Assembly (NCBI GenBank): GCA_003439945.1
Contig: QVRM01004803.1
Coordinates: 62,001-126,000, forward strand
Reading direction: 5' to 3'
From: Dermanyssus gallinae
Lineage: Eukaryota; Arthropoda; Arachnida; Mesostigmata; Dermanyssidae
DNA length: 64,000 nt
Shown here: in pieces, positions 21,311 to 32,470 of the stretch
Layout of the letters: each line of letters starts with the position of its first letter
How positions within the stretch are numbered: the stretch's first letter is position 1
Translations under genes and position numbers: made by a program
The notes under the pieces: generated by a model
Told to the model about the DNA's origin: nothing
The model's input: only the letters and a program-made list of their open reading frames with translations
Databases searched by the model: none

Positions 21311-22982
21311 TATATGTATATAGCTTGCCTGTTTGTAACTGAATATTGTGTGCGATGTCTGTCAAAAGAAAATAATGGATGGCAGCAATTTCATGCAGCA
21401 AGCGTAGGGCGAGCGCTGAAGGAAAGACGGGAGCCTCAGCAGGGTATCGCCGGGTGCTGCCTTTCAGATGCAGATTAAGACGTTTGTGTCATGAAGTGAT
21501 AGGCGTTCTAACGCAGATCAAACGCTTGGCGGTCAACGCAAGATGCGCGAACAGAGAAGCCTAGCTATTTTTCCTGCTCGTACTCGGAGCGCCAGCAAGC
21601 TGTCCTGTCCTTTTTTAAGGCTAAGCTGTCTACAAAACCTGTCGTTCTCAGAGTTCCAACAACACAAGACTCAATCAATTTTGTAGCGCTCGCCACAGCT
21701 TGGATTTGAACGGCTGTGGAAAGAATTACACTAATAATACTAAGAAGTTGGCGTGTTAAGGGAGACACAGCAACCCTGTAAGGTAAATATCGTATGGAAA
21801 GCCCTTGCTGCCTTGTGGGCACTACGACACAAACGTAAAACTGGTCCAGATGTCATATAAATATATATTTATTAAGCGCAATACAGCATCGTAGAGATAA
21901 TTATTTGACGGATTATTCAAGTCGACGCTCTGCGATCCCATACACACATTGCAGAGAGCAACATAATTTGGAACATGATGTATCTTAGCCCGACAGTGAA
22001 TAAAGTTCTATAGCAGACTCACAAAACCAAACAAGGATTGAGAGAAGCCAGTTCTAGTTTAGCCAGTTCCATTCTTAATTAATAATCTGGCCTGCATTAG
22101 ATTTGCTACTAAGAGGTCTCATTTGTCCCAGCGTCTACTTAGTACACGATTATGGCAGTATATTTCGCTATTCCTTTAAGTGTAAATTTAAAATTTTGCT
22201 ATTTCATTGAGTGCAGAATTAAATTTAAAAACAGCGATAGGCTTAATTGGTATAGGTTTTCCTGAAAAATGTATTCTGTCTTACTGTAAGTCAAATGTTT
22301 AGCTTGGCCTGGATACATTCCAGGCTCTGCTAAGATGTGCTCAGTACAACACAAGTAGAAAATTAAGTTAGCGTATTTTGTTTTTGCTTGCTCAAATCCC
22401 TATTTTCCAGATACGACTGTATTATTTTTGAATTTATTTTTTACTTATTTATATATGTAGATATGTTAGGGTGATTGGTTAACAAAAATCGTACAATCCT
22501 ATCCATTGCAAAGTATGTACCCATGCCGCCCCTCGCTATCGTTTCTAAATATCAGTTACGACATAATTGTGGCAACTGCATTAATGGCAGTCTGTTGATA
22601 CGACGTATAGGGATCTATAAATAATTTTGATTGAGGCGTAGTTTGCGCTAAATGATACAAAAGCCTCGACTTTAGTGTTGCCTTCCGAAAAGCACCGCTG
22701 ACATTCGGCATCAACGATGCTATCTTTAACGGTTTTCCCTAAGAACCCAGCTGAGAAAAACTTGAATTAATTGTGGCTTTCGATGTTGAGCAGCCATATT
22801 TGCCCGGCTGGCTTCATAAAAACGCAAGGTATGTCGTACGCTTATGTATCAAAAACAGAACTTATCATGTGAGCGAGTAACTTGTCGTTTGGTTGAAAAC
22901 AGGCACCGTTTGCTGCGCTCAGCATTTCCCATGATACACTACAGAGAGCCTAGGTTACGACGTCCAAGAAGTTGCGCAAAAC

Positions 22983-22984
<2 letters not shown>
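21311..22984. other. No gene seen
   Basis: A short TA/TATG tail follows the mariner, then AT-rich DNA. An 85-codon minus frame at 21565-21822 has no supporting feature. Confidence 0.45.

Positions 22985-23014
<30 letters not shown>
22985..23014. repeat. (TA)n microsatellite
   Basis: About 15 TA units. Confidence 0.97.
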
Positions 23015-23017
<3 letters not shown>

Positions 23018-24489
23018 CTACAAGGGTAGAAAAACAAGTTTCGCGCCAATTGCGCTTTTGTCAGCGAACAACGTGCGGAAAACTATTGGACGGCAATATC
23101 GGTAGTCTGTCGGAGGTACAGACCAGGATATCTTAGCCCGAGGCGGCCAATGGCCGACCTCTACTGCTATATCGGCTACCCAGGCGTTCATAGGCCTTCG
23201 ACGAGTAGACGAACGTCTTCTACGTACAACTGTCGCTCAATTCCTCTACTGTGTTGTGCTGTTTATCCTTTTCTCTCAGTCTTCGTTTCCCTCCTAACAT
23301 TTCTCTGTAGTCCCAAAAGGGACGGCAGAACGTATGCCCTTTTTCGTTCCACATCGGACTTGAGACGATACATGATGCTGACCGGTGCACTATTCACAGA
23401 GCCATATGCATCAGCAGTGGCAGCATAAGGCGCTATGCTTACCTGCGCTAACAAGCTGCGGCTCGCCCAGCAGTCTACTCCAGCATCAACGTTGTTGAAC
23501 GTTATTAAGCAAATTCATCAACTCGTGTGCTCCCCAATCACCGTCACAAGCAGGCTTCTAGTTTACCCGTAGAAATAGTAATACGTATTCTATCGTAGTG
23601 CGACCACTGCTTGCAATCTACACGCCGGCAATCATTTTGTAGCCCCGTTACCTGCTCCTCGTCGAGTTGTTGACCAAAACGTATTGCTGAAGTCTATGCA
23701 ATAAAGTACTTACCAGTTGACTGGACTGTTAAACACAAATGTGCATTGAAAGATTTTGAGTTGCGGCATGCAACTGTAGCAAAACTTTACTCTAGAAGTA
23801 TAAGGTACACGCCCGCAGGTGTGCCTATGACATGTATGCCGTTTACGCCGAAGCTAGAGCACCATTTCGTTAATCGGCGCAGCACTGCAGTGTAAAGTGA
23901 TTCGACTAGGCGAAGATTCAGATTGCCGAACCTTGGGAATTTGGCTAGACTTCTTCTAGTTAGGTCTAAAAGGCAGCTGGCCTTGACTTGAGTATTGACA
24001 AGCATTGTAGGCTCGCCACGTTTGCTATAAGGATTGTTTCGGCAGCTATGCAATCATGCTTCTGAGAGCCTCCTCCCGAAACTGAGAAGACTTCGGGTGT
24101 GCATGATGCGCATACATCGCTAGCAGCCTTCGCGACTAGTGGAGACTCACAAACCACAAGGGGTTTAGGCTCATGAACACGAGAACATATCCGCATTTTT
24201 CCACTAATCCAGCAGCAGTAGCCAAGCACCTCCATGGGCGTCATCGAGTGGCTAGGCTAGCTGTGCCCCGGGGTGACCTAGTTGCTGTCCGGTCGCCTAC
24301 GTTATCGTTTCTCGGTGAATAGTAGCACTAAATAATATTTCTATATATTTATTTTATTGAAGATTAGTTCGCCGTCTAACGTATTGTTGTCGCACTAAAG
24401 TACCACCACCAGCACCGCCATAATTTTTTGGCATTTCCATTCTGTGGCTGATTGACGCATACGAATGAATAGTGTGTCGTCTCAGAACG
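23015..24489. other. No gene seen
   Basis: Several 80-90 codon frames on both strands without motifs. A minus-strand CAG/GTAAGC donor-like site sits at about 23443. Confidence 0.4.
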
Positions 24490-24509
24490 ATGGACAGCAA
24501 GTCGCGAAG
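24490..24509 (+). CDS. Candidate tiny first coding exon (MDSKSR...)
   Basis: ATG in a strong context (A at -3, G at +4) opens six codons plus two bases and runs straight into a textbook donor, CGAAG/GTAAGTATCG, at 24510. A TCAGA initiator-like string lies just upstream and GA-rich, GC-rich sequence follows in the would-be intron. No TATA box and no acceptor partner could be identified. It is an inference from splice and start signals only. Confidence 0.25.
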
Positions 24510-25778
24510 GTAAGTATCGAAAGCAATCCCGTCCGCGCTGATAGCACATAGCCCTGCGCGTAATGTTTCCGCACTTAATGGTCGAATATCTACTACACGA
24601 CTATTACCACTACCCGGGGCTCTTTTGCTGGCGCTGCTACTACGTCAACTAGGCAGAGTATTGTAGCCTGTAGCCTAAACTAGGGAGGGACGCGCGTTGC
24701 TATTGTCGCGGCCATACTGTGGAGAGTTTTCTTCACCGCGGGGTGGATAAAGGTAGTTCTGCTAGCCAGGAAGAAACCAACGGACTGAAGCCGTCGGCAA
24801 GCCAGCCAGCCATCCAACCAATACGTCTTTGGTGGCACTGTCGTGCACGATTAAAGAATATGAGGGGGGGAGGGTCCATACAGACTAACAGGGTAAGATC
24901 GAAAGACGAGAGTAAGCGGGAGAGAAGAAAGAAGCAAAGAAACGGAGATTGGCAAAGCGAAAGAGAGAAATAGGGGGCGATATATATATATACAGAGAGA
25001 GAGAGAGGGGGGGTAGAGGGTGATAGAAAGCCATTAAGTACAGCAGCTCACAGCGTGCCCTTATAATGCTGTAGCGGGGTTCGGCCGCGACCGTGACGCT
25101 TGCAGGGTTGTTGGCGAGTTCCCTCCTTCGACAAATTCCCCTCGCAGCCAACTCCAATTCGCAAGTGTGGCCGGAATGAGATCCCAACCCGTGGAGATCA
25201 GCCGGTGGATGGCCGCTTCAAGCACCGCCGCCGCCGCTGCTGCCGCCGCGACCGACGTTAGCAATGTGTGGAGCAGCCAGCCGCCAGGGCCCTCGCAACG
25301 GGAGGTAACGAGAGGAGCGGCGGGCGTCAATTTTTCAAATTCACGCGCCATCCACAGCTGTTGTCACTCGACCGTTACCACAGATAATGCGCTTCTATGC
25401 AGCCGCGGTACAAGTAGGAGAGGCAGCCGCCTTCGCTGTTGTTGTGGTCGTTGTTGTTATCGTTGTTGTTGTTTTCACTGTCAATGTCATGGTAACCGGT
25501 GGTGGTGGTGGTCTATGAAATTCTGAAGACACGAAATCAGTTGGCTAGATAAAACAAAAAGCGACAGTACTTGTGGCAGGACTAGTAGTGTGGACATGTC
25601 TAAGACGCTACTCGAAGCAGCAACATGAGCTTCAATTAACATAAAGCGTGGAAAAGCAGTATGTGTAGTGTTTAATTTAACCAGTGTGTACATTCCACAA
25701 AGAGATAAAAATCAATCTGCGTCTGTATATGCAATATATGCTTTTTATACAAAGTATACTTTTTCAATCATTTTTCAA
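24510..25778. other. GA tracts and GC-rich patch, no firm gene
   Basis: GA/GGA runs at about 24860-25020, a GCC/GCT-rich patch encoding poly-Ala at 25215-25255, then GTT and GGT triplet runs at 25435-25515. An ATG at 25176 opens a frame with a weak donor (GAG/GTAACG) at about 25313. Such composition is common around promoters and first introns but proves nothing. Confidence 0.35.
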
Positions 25779-26500
25779 TGGGGCTGACTTCTCTAAATGG
25801 CAAACTCATATAGATCAAAATATATATCTTTGAAATTACAATTTTCAAAATCAACACATTTTCAACATTTATTATTATTACAGAGTAGCCCAGTTCAACA
25901 ATGCTCCCGAAATAGATGTTGCGCGTTTACTCGTTGAATGTCGAGCGACAGCATCTGACGTAAGGATTCCGATGCTCTCAAGTTTCCCGTCAAAAGGTTA
26001 AGGTTTCTACCCAAGCGCTGAATCAGCTTGTATGTAAGAGGGCCTGGTCCTCCCATTGTCTCAAAAGCCAGCGGACAAAATGGATTCTGATATCCAACGC
26101 CAGAGTATTTCCTGTATTTGTAAGCCTCTGCTAACCTAAAAGCATGACCTGTTCGGTCCGCCCCTGCACCAATAATCGAAAGAGCTGATGAGTCAGTTAC
26201 AGTTCCAAACAACGTGTGGCCACGTTTAGGGGGGTCCGAGTAAAGCCGTCACGTCTTTGTTTATCAATTGTAACAATTGAGAGTATTTTGCAGAATATGC
26301 TACCGCCCGTGTCTGATATATATATATATATATATTTTTTTTATGGGACCGTCTTCTCTGGACGGCAAATTTATTTAAGTTCAATAACTCTTCATTGAGC
26401 TTGAAATTTCCATTATTACATAAATTCAAACAATTATAACTATCCAGGTAATTTTGCAGAAAAGGCTATCGCCCGTGTCTGCCCGCTCTTGTGAGTGTGT
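25779..26500 (-). pseudogene. Retroelement C-terminal relic with repeated 3' sequence
   Basis: The minus frame 25895-26212 (105 codons) reads RTGHAFRLAEAYKYRKY, FCPLAFETMGGPGPLTYKLI and SLDIQRVNAQ, the same retroelement C-terminal block as at 6.6 and 11.3 kb but more diverged. Upstream at about 26215-26275, DGFTRTPL...HTLFGTVTDSSA corresponds to its PDG...DT nuclease-like motif across a frameshift. Beyond the gene, a 31-bp sequence (26285-26315) recurs at 26451-26481 with three differences, and a TTCTCT..GGCAAA segment occurs at both 25779 and 26345. Confidence 0.6.
26318..26334. repeat. Short (TA)n tract
   Basis: About eight TA units inside the repeated 3' sequence. Confidence 0.9.
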
Positions 26501-26578
26501 CAACATCCTTGATATTGCATAACGGTGTTTAGTAAATTTGTTTTTTTTTTCATTTATGTTTTAAGTGTGTTGAAGGAC

Positions 26579-29539
26579 TCATCCAAATACACATGATTTT
26601 AATACATCCGGCGAAATTAAACAAATCTGTTGTTTAAGTTTGGTTTTGCATTCATTTGTAGATAATTCTAATACACATCTAAACAGATGAGGCAATCTGG
26701 CATTTATGTTTACCAGGCGATAACTGAGCATTGAATAATTTGTCACAAGTCTTGTATATGGGTGTGTTACAACATTGTTTACAGCACTTCTGGTAGGATA
26801 AGCATTACTAGAAGTAGCTCCAAACGGGGTACGGTTCCTGCTATAGTGTGTCAGAATGCTATATATGTATATACCATAAAAGTGCAATATATTTTTATCT
26901 CTCCATATGTCCTCAGTGGTTGTCCTATAGGCCAATCCAAATACATTTCGTATGCATCTTTTCTGGAGAGTTACTATTGGTTCGACATTCGACTTAAATG
27001 AAGCACCATATAACAAAACACCATATTTTAAGTGTGAAAAAATAAATGCATAATACACGTTTTTCTTAAATTCAAGGGAGGCAATATGTCGTAACTTATG
27101 CAAAAGTAAAGCACCTGTCCTAAGTTTGTTTATCATATGTTTAATATGAACTTCCCATTTGATGTTATTCTGGAACGTCAGACCAAGGTATTTATAGTCG
27201 TGTACCTCACCAATTATCGGACAATTGCAGTTTGCCTCAAGAACTAAGCTCGAGCCGGCAACAGAGTCGAAGCACAGCCTGGTATCATTACATCCGTTTA
27301 ACGACAGGTTTTCGACTTTCGTATTAGCATAACAACCTAAGGAAGCACATGAGTGGCAGGTAATGTTGAGTGGTGGTTCAGCAGCGTACCCCATCTTGAT
27401 TTTCATAATTTTTGTCTTCTTTATATTAAGACATAGATTGTTGATTCGCAACCAGAGATTAATCCTCGTCATAGTACTTGTTACCTTTTCTATTAGCTCA
27501 TTTCTGGTATCACTCTCAATAAGAATGCATGTATCATCCGCGAACTGAACAATTTTCACATCATTACAAAATGAGTGTATATCGTTAATGTATATATTAA
27601 ACAGTGTTGGTCCCAGAACGGAACCCTGAGGTACTCCGTGATTAACAAAAGCAGGTTTACTCAAACATTCCTTATACTTTGTACGCTGTTGCCTGTCAGA
27701 TAAGTAGTCTTCAAGTATGTCGTATTTTGTCTTGCATAGCCCCAACGCCTTCAATTTATTTACTAATCTTATCCGATCTACACAATCAAAAGCTTTTTGT
27801 AAATCAAGAAAGACCAGACAAACTTGTTTTTTCTTCTCTATCATTGCCCCAATGAAGTTTCGAACTTCAATCATTGCGTCTTCAGTACTTCGCCCTTCCC
27901 TAAATCCGAATTGTCCCGGACAGAGAATGTCATTTTTTTCAATGAAATCAACTAGTTGAGAATTGATTATTTTTTCAAGAATTTTACCAAATACAGTGGT
28001 AATAGAGATAGGCCTAATGTTATCGAGGCAAATCTTACCCCCTTTATGAAGCGGCGTAACTAAAGATGATTTAAATATTGTGGGGAAAGTTCCACTTTGT
28101 AGACATAATTTGTAAAGATGCTCTAGCAATGGTGCCAGAACATCTGCATTTTCTTTTACTAATTTCGTAGAAATCTTATCGGTTCCCTCAGCTGCTGAGT
28201 TTTTCAGAACTTTGATAGCTTGCAGTACTTTAGTTGAGGATGGCGTTTGGAGGATCATTTTGTTTGTTGGCCCTTTAAGGTCAGTTAGAAGTGTTTTACT
28301 ACTGGACCCAGCGCATTCCGCAATTTTAGTTCCAATCCCTGCTAGATGTGCATTGAGATAGTTTAGTTTGTCTTTAAGCGATCCGTCAGGGATATCTTGC
28401 AGATCTTCAATGGAAAGCTGTTTAGCTTTGGAACCCTTGAGCTCGGCTATCATTATCTTAAAAGCTCGTTTCGTATCCTTCTTTGAAGCTAAGAATTTAG
28501 CTTTTAGATCTTCCTCACGCAAATTTCTGATCATCTGTTTAAGTTGGTTTCTATATTTATTAAACTTTAATCGCTCCGGGTGGTCAGGGTCCAGATGACG
28601 AACTTTAAGGAAAAGCTTATTTCTGTACTCTATACTTTGTACAATGGCTGGAGACATCCATGGTTTCCTTGGTTTATGCTTACTCTGTCTTATAGCTATT
28701 TCCTTAGAGCATGATTTAATTATATTTTGAACTGATTCCGTTAGATGTTTTGCAGCAGTATTTGGATCAGATATATTATAATAAAAAGACCAGCTAGTTG
28801 TTCGTAATATATCACTAACCTGTTCGAGACTATATATAACTTTTGTCTGTATATTATTAACTTTTGGTCTGGTTATTCCAGAGATCGAGAGTGCCAGGGC
28901 AGCGTGATCGGGTCTTTCTATACATTTTATATCGGGGTCATTCATGTTTGTAAAACTATGGAATATGTGATCGATAGCTGTACCAGATTCTATTCTTGTA
29001 ATACCTTTGAAACTTAACTCGTACCCTTGAGTCGCCATTATATCCAGATATTTGCTCGTATACACGTTGTCTGCCAGAATGTTTATGTTCATGTCTCCTA
29101 TTATGAGTCTGTTAGTAGTCCCACTACAAGCCTTACAAATTTGATAGATATCACTTTCTAGGAATTTATCAATGTCGGACGCAGCTCGATTCGGAGATCT
29201 GTATACCGAATTAATCTCTAATATGCCAGAGGTAGTGTTTATTCTGACTCGAGCCCACTCGCAATTAGTTAACTCATTGGTTGCAAAATCAACAATCTTA
29301 TAGTTTTTGTGAATGTAAATTGCTGTCCCACCTGCTCTATTTTTTGTAGAACAACAGAAAACTGCAAAATAGTCTGGGATGTTGTATAACTCTTTCTCAT
29401 GATCCTTTATCCATATTTCACTTAAGCAAATAATATCAAAATTACCACCGGCATTTTTAATCTCAGCTTCAACACACTCTATTCCCTTTCTTAAACTTTG
29501 TATATTTAATAAAAATAATTTTAATGGATGGTGACACAC
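26579..29539 (-). CDS. LINE ORF2: endonuclease and reverse transcriptase
   Basis: 986 codons with no internal stop. The N-terminal AP-endonuclease-like domain (about 1-220) shows LSEIW with catalytic Glu41, the GDMNIN block (Asp149) and the terminal DH pair (D190, H191). The RT contains FLDLQKAFDCVD (motif A), HGVPQGSVLGPTLFN (motif B) and FADD at 665-668 (motif C). A C-terminal region with several Cys follows. Length and order match jockey/CR1-clade LINEs. All catalytic residues I can identify are present, so the enzyme may work; the element as a whole cannot because ORF1 is truncated. Confidence 0.94.
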   Translation of the reverse strand: MCHHPLKLFLLNIQSLRKGIECVEAEIKNAGGNFDIICLSEIWIKDHEKELYNIPDYFAVFCCSTKNRAGGTAIYIHKNYKIVDFATNELTNCEWARVRINTTSGILEINSVYRSPNRAASDIDKFLESDIYQICKACSGTTNRLIIGDMNINILADNVYTSKYLDIMATQGYELSFKGITRIESGTAIDHIFHSFTNMNDPDIKCIERPDHAALALSISGITRPKVNNIQTKVIYSLEQVSDILRTTSWSFYYNISDPNTAAKHLTESVQNIIKSCSKEIAIRQSKHKPRKPWMSPAIVQSIEYRNKLFLKVRHLDPDHPERLKFNKYRNQLKQMIRNLREEDLKAKFLASKKDTKRAFKIMIAELKGSKAKQLSIEDLQDIPDGSLKDKLNYLNAHLAGIGTKIAECAGSSSKTLLTDLKGPTNKMILQTPSSTKVLQAIKVLKNSAAEGTDKISTKLVKENADVLAPLLEHLYKLCLQSGTFPTIFKSSLVTPLHKGGKICLDNIRPISITTVFGKILEKIINSQLVDFIEKNDILCPGQFGFREGRSTEDAMIEVRNFIGAMIEKKKQVCLVFLDLQKAFDCVDRIRLVNKLKALGLCKTKYDILEDYLSDRQQRTKYKECLSKPAFVNHGVPQGSVLGPTLFNIYINDIHSFCNDVKIVQFADDTCILIESDTRNELIEKVTSTMTRINLWLRINNLCLNIKKTKIMKIKMGYAAEPPLNITCHSCASLGCYANTKVENLSLNGCNDTRLCFDSVAGSSLVLEANCNCPIIGEVHDYKYLGLTFQNNIKWEVHIKHMINKLRTGALLLHKLRHIASLEFKKNVYYAFIFSHLKYGVLLYGASFKSNVEPIVTLQKRCIRNVFGLAYRTTTEDIWRDKNILHFYGIYIYSILTHYSRNRTPFGATSSNAYPTRSAVNNVVTHPYTRLVTNYSMLSYRLVNINARLPHLFRCVLELSTNECKTKLKQQICLISPDVLKSCVFG

Positions 29540-29635
29540 TCGATCAACATTTCCACTGTCCAGGTCAGCTGTTCATCTGTTATTGGCACCATAACACGCT
29601 TTCTTTGTGTTTACATTGAGTTCTGGTATGTGTTA

Positions 29636-30216
29636 CTACACTCTAATCCTCTTTCTATTTGATCTTAATTCATACGGCAGCACTGGGGAAGGGTTGTCAC
29701 GGATAGAACCCTTACTGATCAATTCATTTCGAAGACGTATTAGGTCATCTTCACAACTAATTATTTTGGGCTCTGATTTTTCATCTTTTTGCATTGAAAT
29801 CGTCAGATTTCTTGTAATTGGTTTGGCATACTGCCACTTCGCTTCCTTCTTAAGGTTATTTGCTTTTTCAAGCAAATCACTTAGATAGCCACACAGGTGC
29901 ATTCTAACTTCCACTATTGTTGATCCGTCCTTGAATCCAAGATCGCAAATTTTTATGGATTGTTTTCTAATTGCCCAGAATGCCTCCCTAGCGAAGTGGC
30001 TCGAGTGAAACTGAGCAATTATGCAGGCATTTGAATTTCTGTTTAACCGGTGAGCAACAACTAGATTAACTTCACATTTCGCTAGTTGTAAAAGCTTTCT
30101 AATTATACTTTGAGTTTCGTTGATGTTTTCCTTCTCTTTTCCTGGTATTCCGTATATTTTGATGTTCCTTGATTTCGAATATTGCTCTAAACTATTAATC
30201 TTCTGCTCGAGTACAG

Positions 30217-30220
<4 letters not shown>
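29636..30220 (-). pseudogene. LINE ORF1, C-terminal part
   Basis: About 190 codons remain, beginning INSLEQYSKSRNIKIYGIPG, the end of a coiled coil followed by the FP-protein-like/RRM-type RNA-binding fold common in LINE ORF1 proteins, then VVAHRLNRNSNACIIAQF and WAIRKQSIKICDLGF. It would bind element RNA. Upstream the open frame continues only as repetitive Ile-Tyr from the (TA)n tract and then through an unrelated DNA transposon, so the true N-terminus is lost. Confidence 0.8.

Positions 30221-30221
<1 letters not shown>

Positions 30222-30252
<31 letters not shown>
30222..30252. repeat. (TA)n tract, left flank of long-TIR element
   Basis: TA units ending in the TA target duplication of the 696-bp element. 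Confidence 0.95.
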
Positions 30253-30255
<3 letters not shown>

Positions 30256-30945
30256 GGTCATTCATATTGTTGTGCACGCATTTCGAGGTTTGATAGAACT
30301 CGGCACGAAAATAAGTTTCCCTATGGAGGGAAGACGTGGAAACGTCTTGTTTAGGAGAGAGAGTGAAGTTTATAAAGAAGTTTTTCTGCCTTTTTTTCCT
30401 ACATAGTTGTGCGAAATCTCTGTTTGCGGGAGAACCAGTCATGAAGGAACCGATTACACCGGCGTGTTCGGAGGAAAATTCTGCACAACGAAGACACTTC
30501 ACTAGCTTGCGTAGCAAAAAGCTAATACCCAGATTAAGGAAAGTCATGAAAAGTCGACATTTTACGTTAACGCCTTTTCATGAAAAATCGTAAAATATTT
30601 TCATTGCGACCAAAAATGTACGTCCGAAAGACCACTATCACGCAATAGCAACTTTAATGCCCATCATTTTCGTATCAAGGTGATGGTGCTGCGTTACGTA
30701 GTTGTCAAGTCACTGTTTTCCTCCGAACACGCCGGTGCAATCGGTTCCTTCATGCGTTGACTGGTTCTCCCGCAAACAGAGATTTCGCACAACTATGTAG
30801 GAAAAAAAGGCAGAAAAACTACTTTTATAAACTTCACTCTCTCTCCTAAACAAGACGTTTCCACGTCTTCCCTCCATAGGGAAAACTTATTTTCTTGCTG
30901 AGATCTATCAAACCTCGAAATGCGTGCACAACAATATGAATGACC

Positions 30946-30948
<3 letters not shown>
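30253..30948. mobile_element. 696-bp non-autonomous DNA transposon with about 230-bp inverted repeats
   Basis: Ends CAGGGTCATTCATATTG...CAATATGAATGACCCTG, bordered by TA. The left terminal repeat (30253 to about 30477) is inverted at about 30713-30948, with a few substitutions and a 5-bp gap. The whole left part to about 30704 is homologous to the left arm of the palindromic element at 17451-17912 (shared GAGGTTTGATAGA, GTTTGCGGGAGAACCAGTC and GGTGCTGCGTTACGTAGTTG). It has no transposase. It sits in (TA)n DNA at the truncated end of the LINE. Confidence 0.9.

Positions 30949-31005
<57 letters not shown>
30949..31005. repeat. (TA)n tract, right flank of long-TIR element
   Basis: About 28 TA units running on from the right terminus. 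Confidence 0.97.
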
Positions 31006-31007
<2 letters not shown>

Positions 31008-31069
31008 TGTTTTTTTATAGAGGTAACTTGTAAAATGCGTTATGCACACGGGGCGTCGTTGTTAAAGCC

Positions 31070-31920
31070 GCGGTAGTGTGGGACTCGCACTCACTAAAAT
31101 CCAGTCTTCCTCTTTGCCCGTGTCGGGGATGGCCGCAGTACTGTCTTCTTGAGATTACTTTGCCTGGCCACTCGTCTTGCCATTTAGGCTGCTCGGCATT
31201 CTGCGGCGGTTATTTTTGCCTTGAAGACAATTTCTGCGAATCTTCTTACCATAGTAATCATTAGGATTTGTGACCCTTGAGAAGCGCCTCTACAAGAGCT
31301 TGGCATGTCAGGGGTTCTTCAGTTGTAAGTTCCGGGACAGTAGCTCTCTCTCAGTGTCGAAAAAGGCGCAGCGTTCATAGCAGTGCCTTACATCGTCCGC
31401 CTCCCCTACGTTGCACATACGGCGTACGGGGGGAGTCGGTTTTAACGATGCGGTGTAGGTATTGCTGAAAACAGCCACCGTGACTCGTTAGCAGTTGCGC
31501 GAGTGGGTAGGTAAGCGAGCCGTGTTTAAGACTGTACCATTTTTGAAATTAGGAAGTATTGATTTTGTCCAAGATCCAGGATGGCCGGCTGGATTGTCTG
31601 GAAAGTACTTGTATATGTGCTGTGGAAGTCGTGCGACTTGCTCGTGCTATGCTAAGCGCCATATGCATTTGGGTCTTATTGAGAAGGCGGCGTGTTTTAG
31701 CTCATGTAGTTGTGCGCTCCTATAAGGGTGCGGCGTATAACATGATGGTGTCTATTACTGATGCTAAGAGGCGGCACCGAGAATCGGATCAGCCCGAGTT
31801 GCCCTTTGTAGAAGGATCTCTTTTTTCCTTAATGAGATCCTGCTTCCCCAAAAACTGTGGGTCGCATTAAAGTCCCCTCCCACAGTCGCCTTTCAATGAC
31901 CATGAGTACTCAATCTGAGG
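31070..31920 (-). pseudogene. R1-like ORF2 remnant: endonuclease scrap fused to C-terminus
   Basis: GGDFNATHSFWGSR (31863 region), a clear R1-type endonuclease motif, is followed within about 80 bases by LLASVIDTIMLYAAPL, NKTQMHMALSIARASRTTSTA and then SLTYPLAQLLTSHGGCFQQYL, the region beyond the RT in R1 elements. Stops and frame changes are frequent. The splice between endonuclease and post-RT parts marks a deletion of most of the ORF. Confidence 0.75.
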
Positions 31921-32041
31921 TATAGTTCTTCAAGAAAGTCCTTGTATGCATGTAGGGTGCAGTTTAAAGAAATTTAAACTCATTTTGATTGTGGTTTCCT
32001 CACAGGTTTGTATCCCCGTTGTCTGTATGCTTGTTGCATAC

Positions 32042-32425
32042 TTAGCACCTAACATTGGCCATACAGCCCTTTGTAACGTGTCTTTGCCCTGCGCATTTAA
32101 AGAAGCGAGGTTGGGTTGGTTGGGCTGCGGAACAGTCCCTGGCCGCGTGGTTAAAACTCAGACACAGTGAACACTGTAGTATCGACACCATTTCGTCTAT
32201 GCGGCACCGCGTCCAACCAAGGTGTACAGTTCTTTGTCGTAGAAGCCCTGGAGCTTTCTCTGGTGGCATTTTAGCACTGCACGAGTAGTCGCCTGCCCGG
32301 GTTTTATTAAGCGGGCCTGGAGTGAAAACCATTTCCGGTGCTCCGTCTTTGGTAAGCGCTATGAGGATGCCCTTCGGCTCGATAGACTTATCTAGGCCTC
32401 GAATTATCACGGCCTTAGTATGCAA
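32042..32425 (-). pseudogene. R1-like ORF1, C-terminal zinc knuckles
   Basis: 127 codons. CSLCLSFNHAARDC is a perfect CX2CX4HX4C knuckle; FFKCAGQRHVTKGC is a second whose first Cys is replaced by Phe. Preceding residues (TRCRIDEMVSILQC) fit the conserved lead-in of R1 gag-like proteins. Such proteins package element RNA. It is frameshifted from the next segment upstream. Confidence 0.75.
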
Positions 32426-32470
32426 GACCGCTTAGGCTGTCGCTTCCAGAGACGCCTTCTCCTTTATTTG

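Larger units (their letters stand above)
26579..30221 (-). mobile_element. Jockey/CR1-type LINE, 5'-truncated, intact ORF2
   Basis: Minus-strand element with the C-terminal part of ORF1 (29636-30220) and a complete ORF2 (26579-29539) separated by 96 bases. The 5' end is cut off at a (TA)n tract that also holds a DNA transposon. No clear target duplication was found. Confidence 0.9.
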
